Source: Dichotomocladium elegans
Lineage: Eukaryota; Mucoromycota; Mucoromycetes; Mucorales; Lichtheimiaceae
Direction: 5' to 3'
Assembly (NCBI GenBank): GCA_025716815.1
Contig: JAIXMN010000052.1
Span: forward strand, 1 to 64,000
DNA length: 64,000 nucleotides
Shown here: piece by piece, positions 55,601 to 64,000 of the stretch
How the letters are laid out: each line of letters starts with the position of its first letter
Position numbering within the stretch: the stretch's first letter is position 1
Position numbers and translations under genes: made by a program
Notes under the pieces: generated by a model
What the model saw: only the letters and a program-made list of their open reading frames with translations
Databases searched by the model: none
What the model was told of the DNA's origin: nothing

Positions 55601-55971
55601 TGAGATGGATGGATTAGAGAGAATGAAAAAAGACAACTATAAAAGTATCTTTGAGGTTTATGTTTATTCCTGAAAATAAAATAACTCTCTTTTATAATAA
55701 TTCTATTAGAACGGCGACGTAAGTGCTTAATCCAGTTAGGACGTATCGGATGAGAGCATTCTCTTTTCATTGTCCTCTTCAAGACCAGTGATGGATCCTG
55801 GGTAGAGGAAGTACCTTTGATAGGTGCGATTGTCCTGTCACGCAAGCGGATATGAAAATATCGGTCCCTGAACATCAATGTGTTAAATTCATCATTGTCT
55901 TAGTTTCAGGATATCGGCGATAGTGATGTGAAACCGGCTAAGTTCTCTAACACGGATCAATGTTCACCACA
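55601..55971 (-). repeat. Gypsy-3 5' LTR
   Basis: 371 bp, nearly identical to the other LTR. On the minus strand it ends CATCTCA and is followed by TTTTTATCTTTG, with no recognisable tRNA complement. Confidence 0.95.
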
Positions 55972-56103
55972 GTGGCCATTTTGATAAGCACTTCTTATAA
56001 GTAGGCCCATTATTGGCACTTAATAAAAAAGGAATCCTTTTGCGAGTCTCACAGAATCATATTCTGTCTCTTTTTATTCTTAAAAACCCCTTGATTCCAC
56101 ACT

Positions 56104-56749
56104 AAGGAGTATAATCGATATGCGTGACTGTTAACCATCATCACCAGGGGGATCAGTCTCCAGGAACCTGCATCTGCGGCTCTATTGCACACACCGATCC
56201 ATCCTCGAATGATTGTCCTTTAAACGTTCATAGAGTTCGTCTAAGAACTACGACTACTGAAGTATGTTTTATACCCTATGCAGATTCTGCTTTCAGTGGT
56301 TAACATTAAGGTATATATGTGTCGTAGTCCTCCTGTTCATGACACTGCACTTGCACAGTCAGTAGTGAGCGGAACTGCTATTCGTCCAACAATTCCCGCA
56401 AGTACGTCTTGATGCCCTGACTTCTTCCATCTCACATCTATCCAATCGGTGATTTCCTCTTAATGAAGACGGAGGGAACAATCGCCCGGAATATTAACTA
56501 CAGATGGAGAGTAGTGGAGAAGCGGTGTCAACGGCTAACACTTGTTCCGGCAAAGCTAACATGGTCCATCCCAACGCATATAAAAAGAGAGTTGTTTTTA
56601 TTCAATAAAGAGGATCCCGTCACAAAGACTCGATTTGGACTCATTGGTTTCTACTTACCACTAACTCTCTACACAACAACACAATATGCAGGAATTTGTC
56701 TCCTTTGTCCAAACCCAAAATCAAACAGCCCCAACCTGTCCTTCCTGTG
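56104..56749. other. Core of the long-TIR transposon
   Basis: No long ORF. It contains a short segment (56577-56640, AAAAAGAGAGTTG, GAGGATCCCGTC) also present in the MULE relic. Nothing else recognised. Confidence 0.45.
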
Positions 56750-57131
56750 TGTGGAATCAAGGGGTTCTGAGAATAAAAAGAGACAGAATATGATTCTGTG
56801 AGACTCGCAAAAGGATTGTTTTTTATTAAGTGCCAATAATGGGCCTATTTATAAGAAGTGCTTATCAAAACGGTCACTCTGGAGGCTGGGTGTGGATAAT
56901 CATCTAGGTGGTCTCCCGGGACGGTGGACCAGTTAAAAGGTTGATAAAGAAGTTCATCATTTACCCTTGTGATTATAACTGCGTCCTGAGACAGGTCCGG
57001 GATATAAATTATGAATCCGGATAGCGCGAGAGTAATTACGATAACGGCGCTCGAAGAGTGAAACAAAGAGTTGATGTCCCGTATAATCCAGGGACACTGC
57101 TGTTAGGTAAGAAAATAGTCGTGGATACGAC

Positions 57132-57491
57132 ACTGTGGCTCCTTTTCTCATCGGCGATCAACCCATCGCGATTGCCTGGCAAATCCGCGGCGTCAACAAG
57201 GTATTACTGAATATGCAAATATTGCGAAGAATGTCAATGTTAATTTTCAGTGTGATGCAGCTCCTGCTCCAGCCCCAGCTCCAGCTCAATCCTGTAGTCA
57301 ATGCAGATCTCCTTCCCACAGCCGACGGACACACAGTCTATGCCCATTTAATCCACTAAACGTTCAGTCCCAACACGGCGCTCAGTACCAGATTGCACTC
57401 AGGATGCCATTTCAGCCTGAGAACATATTCGGACATAGCATCTGCCACACCCCAGGCCCGAACTATCGACGTAGCATTTTTGGTCACATGG
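57132..57491. other. Unassigned sequence
   Basis: Short plus-strand ORF of about 74 codons, a CTCCAGCCCCAGCTC low-complexity run (57265-57290) and TTTCAG acceptor-like sites. It may be a decayed exon; no family recognised. Confidence 0.3.
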
Positions 57492-57620
57492 TGTGGTGAA
57501 CATTGATCCGTGTTAGAGAACTTAGCCGGTTTCACATCACTATCGCCGATATCCTGAAACTAAGACAATGATGAATTTGACACATTGATGTTCAGGGACC
57601 GATATTTTCATATCCGCTTG
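57492..57620 (+). repeat. Truncated LTR of the Gypsy-3 family
   Basis: The first 129 bp of the LTR (TGTGGTGAACATTGATCC...), highly similar to the Gypsy-3 LTRs and cut by the Gypsy-4 insertion at 57621. The remainder is expected beyond the window after the Gypsy-4 3' LTR. Confidence 0.9.
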
Positions 57621-57937
57621 TGTAGCAGTAGCTACAGTGACGGGTCACTCTTGACCGACGACCAAGATACTACAAGGATAACGATCACGATCAAGACCGC
57701 ATCTCCGGCGACGACATTATGTACCACACTCACTTTCTCTGTACGACGATCCTATATGTATACCACTGTAATTACCCCGCTACTGTTTACTATATAAACA
57801 AGGATGCCCTGTGACGTCGGGCATCCCCACGTTGTATTATTATAATCATCGTTCTTCTCATCGCGTTTGCGCTTCCTCCACGCTGTATATCAGACGCTCT
57901 TTGTAAGTACTCGCACAACAGTGCCTGTACTGTTACA
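57621..57937 (+). repeat. Gypsy-4 5' LTR
   Basis: 317 bp, TGTAGCAGTAGC...CTGTTACA, with TATATAAAC near 57789 as a possible core promoter. Confidence 0.93.
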
Positions 57938-57939
57938 GT

Positions 57940-57951
57940 TGGTAGCTGATG
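57940..57951 (+). other. Gypsy-4 primer-binding site
   Basis: TGGTAGCTGATG two bases after the LTR. Confidence 0.88.
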
Positions 57952-58195
57952 TAGTTTCGAACACTGCATCATCTCGACGTGATATACTCGCTTGTTTTTC
58001 GACGTTATGAACGACGTGCCATTTTGCGCGGGTTCCTCTTTACCATAAAAGACACGACGCTCACGGAAACTATCTTTCGACGCTAGGACACACAAAAGAA
58101 AGATCAAGTTTCGACGCACGAACCACACCACCGCCAACCAAGTCTCTCTCGCTTCTTCTGTCTTCTCTGTCGACCTTCCCCACAAGCCTCCCGCC

Positions 58196-59523
58196 ATGTC
58201 TGCTCCCACTGAGAACCACCCTCTTGCGGCAACCACCTCGGCCGCGACGCTGGAGCCCATAATTGGGTCGATCCAGGAATTGTCCGCTCGTGCTGAGCGG
58301 ACAGACGAGAACTTCCGCCAAGTCCGTGCGGAGTTCGAGAATTTTGGGGCCACCCTGCAAGCAGCCGACGACTCCTTCACCAAGGCCATGGCGGCGAACG
58401 ACCGCCGCGTGGGCGGCATCGAGCAGCAGCTCCAGGAGGTCTCCGCGGGGCTTACAGCCCAAAACGCCCATCTGGCGGACGTGGCAGCGACGCTTGCTGC
58501 CATCCAGACCCAGCTGTCGGCCCTTTCTCTTGGTGTTGCCTCCGCCACGTCCAACACCGACGCTACCTCCGCCCCTGCCACGGCTGCTGTTGCCACTTCG
58601 GTGGTGACTGCAGCGACGCCTGGCGACGCTCCCTCGGATGCCAAACGCATCAAGATCGTGGCTCCGGACGCGAAGTTTTCGGGGGTGACCCCAACGCTTT
58701 GGAGGACTGGCTGTTTGGGCTCACGCGGTATTACCGCAACGCCCGTAACTCCACCGACGCCGAGAAGGTGGATTACGCGGCGAGTCTTTTGACTGACGGA
58801 GCCCTCAGCTGGTTCCAACTCCTTTGCGTGGAGAACAAGGAGCCCCGCACGTGGGGTGACTTTACGACGGCCCTGCGGCAACGCTGGTTACCCCCAAACC
58901 AGGACGAGCTGAACCGCAGCAAGTGGGAGGCGACGCGCCAACGTACGACCGTACCGTCGTATGTGGCGGCCTTCAACGACGCGAAGGGACGCTGCAACCA
59001 GCAGGAGTTGTCCGACGCTGAGGTGCGCTGACGGTTTTTGCATGGCCTAAAGCCGAATGTGCAGCGTTGGGTCCGTTTTAAGGACCCAAAGTCGTACGAC
59101 GAGGCCGTGCTCTTGGCCACCCGTTATGACGCGACCTGGGGCGACGGTAATGCCCTAGGCCTTGGCAGTAGCATTCATGCTCCTGTCGACGAGATGGAGG
59201 TTGACGGGGTAGAACGGCGACGTTCTACCCGACGAGTGTCCGGCCAACCTTCTGGACTTTCTTGGGCCGAAGTCCAGCGCCGCAACCTTTGTGTTCGGTG
59301 CTATAAGCCCGGACACCAGGGCAAGCACTGCCCCCAGTATGGCGATGCCAACCGTTCCTCTGGCCGTTCCTCTGGCCGCTCTTCTGGCCGTTCCTCTGGG
59401 CGTTCCTCTGGCCGTTCCGGTCGTTCCTCGGGCTCTCGGCGCTCTCGTTCTCGCTCTCGCTCCCGTTCCCGCTCTCGCTCTCGCTCGGCGCCCCGTTCTG
59501 CCAATGCGGTGGAAAAAAACTAG
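58196..59523 (+). pseudogene. Gypsy-4 Gag with zinc knuckle and RS-repeat tail
   Basis: Met 58196 (MSAPTENHPLAATTSAATL) leads a coiled-coil-like region (IQELSARAERTDENFRQVR). A frame change near 58685 leads to LEDWLFGLTRYYRN and GALSWFQ (Gag core). A TGA at 59029-59031 interrupts the frame, which continues HGLKPNVQRWVRF to a zinc knuckle CVRCYKPGHQGKHC (59290-59331). The tail has about 5-6 SSGR units followed by an (SR)n run (59350-59505) and ends at 59523. RS tails are known from splicing factors and some capsids, where phosphorylation controls RNA binding or nuclear entry; a similar role here is inference. Confidence 0.85.
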
Positions 59524-59564
59524 ATCCGCCAGTAGAGGCACCCAACTCTGCTGGTTCTCCTCTT

Positions 59565-62500
59565 TTGTCGCCCCCCGCGAGTGGGGATAATAAAGACGCA
59601 TTAGACGTTCCTTATAATGCTCTTTCACGTTTTGCCTTTTCGATTACGGACGTATGCGACGACGATACTTTCACTAACCGCCATGTTTTGATCCGACGTG
59701 ATGGGCTGGTCAATGGGTACCCAGCCCGGATTTTAATTGACAGTGGCGCTACGCACGATTTTGTGACCAGCTCTTTCCTGAACCGTTTCCAATTGAGCGA
59801 CGAATTGGTCAACGACGAACGAATGTCTTCAGTGACGTTTGCCAATGGCAGCATTGGTAACTCGCTGGCATACATTGACGCTACTATCGTAATGGACGAT
59901 TTCAATTCCTCAGTACGGTTATATACAGGTATTGTCAGTAACTCCCATGACGTTCTTTTGGGAAAAAGCTGGCTTTACGACGAGAACCCCAATATTGACT
60001 GGCGGACGAACAAGATGAGCCCTTCCGACGTTCCAATTCAAGTCGAGATCAATTATGCATCCCGGCATGAAGGGAATCAGCTCATCGACGCGCCTGACGG
60101 GGAAAGCTTTGTGGTCCTCTTTACGGAGAAGTTGGAGTCTGACGGAACCAAGGTTTTCGTACCAGAGTTAGACAAACTTCTCAAGGACTATGCTGACGTA
60201 TTTCCCGACGATCTTCCTACTAGGCTGCCACCTGAACGCGACGTTGAACACACCATCCCTCTAGAGCCAGACGCACGACCACCAGCTCAACGTCTATACC
60301 GCTTATCCACACGTGAGTTGGCAAAGCTGAAACGGACGCTCGACGATTTATTGGCAAAGGGGTGGATTAAACCGTCCAGTGCGCCTTATGGTGCACCGGT
60401 TCTGTTTGTGGGCAAGAAGGATGGTACCCTACGAATGGTAGTGGATTATCGAGCTTTGAATCGCGTTACTATAAAGGACCGATACCCATTACCTCGCACC
60501 GACGATCTCATGGAGCAGCTCCGTGGTGCCAGAGTGTTCTCGAAGATGGACCTTCGTTCTGGCTATTACCAAATACGAGTCAAGGAAGACGATGTCCCAA
60601 AAACCAGTTTCCTGACGAGATATGGACTCTACGCTTTTACGGTTATGCCAATGGGTCTAGCTTCGGCTCCCTCGACGTTTATGCGGGCTCTCAACAACGT
60701 TTTTCACGACCTCCTCGACGAGTGCGTTATTGTTTACTTGGATGATATTCTCGTCTACAGTAAGACGCCTGAGGATCACGCCAAACACCTGAATAAGGTT
60801 TTGGGACGACTACGTCAACACAAGCTCTACGCCAAATGGTCTAAGTGTGCTTTCGGGATGTCTCGACTTGAGTTCCTTGGACATGAGGTAGGGGCTGACG
60901 GTGTACGGTGTGAGCCTAGAAAGCTCGACGCGGTCACGAAGTGGACGGCGCCCAAAAGTGTGGGTGACCTCCAGACGTTTCTCGGATTTTGTAACTATTA
61001 TCGACGCTTTGTGCACCAGTACGCAGAGGTTACTGTGCCCCTCAACGAACTCCTTCGTAAGGATGTTCCTTGGACGTGGGGTGACGCGCAACAGACGGCT
61101 TTTGACGAACTAAAGCGACGGCTTACCTCTGCCCCTGTTCTTGCACTTCCTGATCCCTCTCGACGCTTTTACGTGCACACCACGCATCGACTACGGTCGC
61201 TATTGGTGGCATTCTCTCCCAGGAACAGGACGATGGTCTTTTGCACCCTGTCGCTTTTGCATCTCGGACTTTGAAAGGTGCAGAACGGAATTATCCCGTA
61301 CACGAACTCGAGTTGCTTGCGGTTATTTTTTGTCTTAGTGAATGGCGCCATCATTTGGACGGGCGTCGCTTTACGCTCTTCACGGACAACCGCGCTATCT
61401 CCACTCTTCACACAAACACGAATCTCTCTTCCCGACAGGCACGATGGCTGGAAAAATTCATGTCTTACCAGTTCGACGTTTATCATATTCCTCGCGAAAA
61501 GAACGCGGCCGCTGACGCTCTCTCTAAGCGGCCTCTGGATGAGCCGACGCATGCCGACGCCCACATGGCGATACATCATATGGCTCTTGTGGTCCGGGGG
61601 GAGACGCTTGGCCACGATCTTATCAAATATTATTGTAAGGACGCACTGTGGACCGACGTTATTGCCAAGTTACGAACCGGGGAGGAGGTTGACGGTGAAT
61701 ACTCGATGGAGGACGGCATATTATATCGAGTTGTGGATGGACGACGACGAATCTGTGTCCCTCGCATGCCGACGCTGTTAAATCGTATATTGCATGACGC
61801 ACATGATGCACCAGTAGCAGGGCATAGGGGGATCGACGCAACGCTCGAGCGCGTAGGACGCATTTACTACTGGCCTCATATGAGCAAAACTGTCCGACGA
61901 TATATATCCACGTGCGACATGTGTCAAAGGGTGAAACCGACGAACTCTAAGCCTGCAGGCCTCTTGCAACCATTGCAACGGGCTCAGGGACGTTGGGCAT
62001 CAGTCTCCATGGACTTTATTACGCATTTGCCCAAGACGAAACGCAATTTCGACGCTATCGCAGTATTTGTGGATCGCTTCTCCAAGCGTGCCCACTTTGC
62101 TCCATGCAAGACGACTGATACTGCTGAAGATTTTGCTGATCTGTTCTTTCGAGAGATTTATCGCCAGCATGGTCTACCCGACGATCTTGTAAGTGATCGT
62201 GACGTACGTTTTACCTCTCGATTCTGGGCCGCTCTCACGAAGATGCTTGGCATCAAACGCAATTTATCGACGGCTTTCCATCCTCAAAGCGACGGACAGA
62301 CGGAACGCACGAATCGGACGCTCGAAGACATGCTGCGCAATTACGTCGCTTATGACCAACGTGACTGGGATCGATGGTTACCAATTCTAGAGCATACGTA
62401 TAACGACACCAAGCACGCCTCGATTGGCATCACGCCTTTCTTCGCCGACTTGGGACGGAATGTCTCTCCTGCTCTGACGCCTGGTACTCCATCAGACGTG

Positions 62501-63099
62501 GCTTCGGCCGACGAATTGGCTAGCAAACTTGACTCCATCCGCAAAGAGGTGCTTTTACAGCTCGACGCTGCGGCAGAACGACAAGCTAAGTATGCTAATG
62601 CCAGACGCCGTGAAGTGGAATTGGAAGTGGGTATGCAAGTTCTTGTTAGAACGACGAATATCAATCCCGACGTATACTCCTCTTCCCCGACGAAGAAGTT
62701 ACTGCCACGATGGGCAGGCCCTTACAAGATCCTGGAACGTATTGGGCCTGTGGCATATCGTCTTGCACTCCCTGAGACGATGACGGCTCATGACGTTTTT
62801 CATATCAGTGCTCTGAAGGTTTATAATGAACCTGACGATGAAGAGCGACGGCCGGACAGACCTCCAGCAGTCATTACACGAACGAACGAATATGAGGTCG
62901 ACGAGATTTTGGACGCACGCACCGACGCGGCAAAACCCAATACCTTGTTCTTTGGAAGGGGTATCCACGTCACGAAGCCACCTGGGAACCTGCGTCAAAT
63001 CTGACCAACGCTAAGGAGTCTCTCCGACGTTTCCATGAGCAAAAGTCTATAGTGGATGTTGTTTCACCGACTCGCCGCTCACGCCGTTTAGGCAAATAA
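59565..63099 (+). pseudogene. Gypsy-4 Pol: protease, RT, RNase H, integrase, chromodomain (two frameshifts)
   Basis: Protease ILIDSGATHDFVTS (59733). RT: GKKDGTLRMVVDYRALNR (60412), KMDLRSGYYQIRV, MPMGLASAPSTFM, VYLDDILVYSK (60732). The frame shifts near 61182 at the start of RNase H and resumes at 61241 (HPVAFASRTLKG). Integrase: H-x-H/CDMCQ zinc finger (61800-61925), SMDFITHLPK, VSDRDVRFTSRFW, FHPQSDGQTERTNRTL. A chromodomain starts YEVDEILDAR (62890), and a further frame change near 62955 places GYPRHEATWEPASNL in another frame, ending at a TAA near 63099. The start is uncertain because the frame overlaps the Gag end. Confidence 0.9.
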
Positions 63100-63849
63100 C
63101 CGTTTGGTTAACGCTCGCCAATCTTGATTGGGACGCTTTGCACGGCTGTTTATACAGCATTCCGCATTTAGGCTTCGTGTCCTTCAGCCTTTTTGCCACG
63201 ACGAACCCTGTCTAGTTTCCAATTCTCCTGTCGGGTTGACGTTACGCTTGTTTCCGCTTGCAGTATGTTTGGAGTCTGTTACGCCCTGTTGATGTGATGG
63301 GGTTACCACTTCCTTGTTACGCTTAGGCAGTATATGCGTTGTGGTGATTTTCGGATCTGATACTTGGCAGTATGTTCTTCATCTGTTACGCTTGCGCTAC
63401 TTGCAGTATTTTGATCTTACCGCCTCTGTCTCGAGACGCCTTTTTTTTTCGACGGGGAGGAATGGATACACCCATTATATGACCGCCTTAACGACGAATG
63501 CTAACAGCCTTAGGCTACCCGACGATTAATAGGGGTGTTAAGGTCGAAGAGTCATAGGGTTAACGCACGCACGACAACGCCCGTCACTGCTCTCTAGCAT
63601 ACGTATTTTACAACCAGACCAGACTGTCCTCTGGCTGCGCGCAAGCAGACGCCATCCATAGTTCATGTGGATCACGACGACGATTGTGATGGACGACGTT
63701 AGGATGACGACGACGACGAAGTGGTTAACTCGTGTCATCTCTGTCTCACAAATTATAGAACACGCAGGTCAATAGACGCATTATATTGACGACGACGATT
63801 TCTCCCGACGTTTCCTCAGGTTTGTTCCAGTCCAGAGGTGGACTTGGTT
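63100..63849 (+). other. Gypsy-4 3' untranslated region
   Basis: About 750 bp without a supported ORF. It shows repeated short phrases (CTTGTTACGCTT, TTGCAGTATG, TGTTACGCTTGCG) between 63180 and 63420 and runs of GACGACGACG at 63672-63720 and 63785-63800. Confidence 0.6.
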
Positions 63850-63863
63850 TAGAGGGGGGAGAA
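63850..63863 (+). other. Gypsy-4 polypurine tract
   Basis: TAGAGGGGGGAGAA directly before the 3' LTR start TGTAGCAG. Confidence 0.9.
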
Positions 63864-64000
63864 TGTAGCAGTAGCTACAGTGACGGGTCACTCTTGACCG
63901 ACGACCAAGATACTACAAGGATAACGATCACGATCAAGACCGCATCTCCGGCGACGACATTATGTACCACACTCACTTTCTCTGTACGACGATCCTATAT
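63864..64000 (+). repeat. Gypsy-4 3' LTR (cut by window end)
   Basis: Matches 57621-57757 base for base as far as I compared. Confidence 0.95.

Larger units (their letters stand above)
50311..55971 (-). mobile_element. Gypsy-3: chromodomain LTR retrotransposon (Tf1/sushi type), 5661 bp
   Basis: Two nearly identical LTRs (50311-50682 and 55601-55971) flanked by a perfect 5-bp duplication GTGGC (50306-50310 and 55972-55976). On the minus strand: Gag, protease, RT, RNase H, integrase, chromodomain. It is inserted in the left arm of the long-TIR transposon. LTR identity implies a recent insertion, but the ORFs carry frame breaks. No tRNA-type PBS is evident after the LTR, so self-priming as in Tf1 is possible. 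Confidence 0.95.
50051..57131. mobile_element. Long-TIR DNA transposon (about 1.4 kb) split by Gypsy-3
   Basis: Arms of about 385 bp: left 50051-50310 continuing at 55977-56103 after the Gypsy-3 insertion, right 56750-57131 inverted. The ends read GTCRTATCCACGACTATTTT. The arms are highly similar. The core (56104-56749) has only short ORFs and shares a piece with the MULE relic, so it may be a non-autonomous MULE; that link is inference. No target duplication identified. Confidence 0.8.
57621..64000 (+). mobile_element. Gypsy-4: chromodomain LTR retrotransposon (right end beyond window)
   Basis: Order: LTR 57621-57937, PBS 57940-57951, Gag, Pol, a long 3' untranslated part, polypurine tract, 3' LTR from 63864. 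The first 137 bases of the 3' LTR match 57621-57757. Gag and Pol have several frame breaks. The whole element is rich in GACG words. Confidence 0.95.

Noticed and set aside
57790..58881. 363-codon minus-strand ORF opposite the Gypsy-4 Gag
   Set aside because: It is antisense to a clear Gag frame in GC-rich DNA; composition is Ala/Val/Glu-rich with no domain.
59155..59628. Minus-strand ORFs with Arg/Glu or Arg/Ala/Thr repeats
   Set aside because: Antisense shadows of the SR-repeat tail.

Overview
The window reads as repeat-dominated eukaryotic DNA, most likely from a filamentous, probably basidiomycete (Agaricomycete-type) fungus. Evidence: Pol III tRNA genes including an intron-containing tRNA-Tyr, short GT-AG introns of about 50-75 bases, a Crypton with a tyrosine recombinase and a GCR1_C-like domain, chromodomain Ty3/Gypsy elements, Tad1-like LINEs and TA-flanked MITEs. 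The species assignment is inference. I found no convincing ordinary host protein-coding gene; the two tRNA genes are the only clear host genes. Nearly everything else is mobile DNA in nested layers.

Layout. 1-5439: an LTR element with identical LTRs, PBS and polypurine tract whose interior holds no gag-pol but an antisense RNA-virus replicase (methyltransferase plus superfamily 1 helicase), broken by a TIR element and two MITEs. 5501-5583: tRNA-Tyr(GTA), minus strand. 5570-8251: a degraded LINE inserted at the 5' end of that tRNA. 8252-15155: an LTR split by a 6-kb CACTA transposon (8511-14552) and a MITE. 15156-20091: Gypsy-1, truncated. 20092-29675: a hAT-type element carrying two solo LTRs, a MITE and a complete PIF/Harbinger transposon (25819-28966). 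29676-31718: Gypsy-2, minus strand, truncated. 31741-35262: a Crypton interrupted by two MITEs. 35282-36995: tandem LTRs, a MITE and another probable LTR. 37002-37073: tRNA-Gln(CTG), minus strand. 37060-43754: two head-to-tail copies of a LINE, the first inserted at the 5' end of the tRNA-Gln. 43755-50050: a probable solo LTR, an IS630/Tc1-like transposase gene and a MULE-type transposase relic. 50051-57131: a long-TIR transposon split by a complete, young chromovirus (Gypsy-3, 50311-55971). 57492-64000: a truncated LTR followed by Gypsy-4, whose 3' LTR runs off the window.

The most interesting items are: (a) the viral replicase packaged between intact LTRs and joined directly to the tRNA primer-binding site, consistent with retrotransposon strand transfer onto viral RNA; (b) two separate LINE insertions at tRNA genes, both duplicating exactly the first 14 nucleotides of the tRNA, which suggests a tRNA-gene-targeted LINE family; (c) a TA-targeted MITE present in nine copies, which works as a stratigraphic marker; (d) hAT termini whose two flanks belong to two different Gypsy elements, implying rearrangement; (e) CpG-specific transitions separating the two LINE copies. 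All positions come from reading the sequence; no database search was run.
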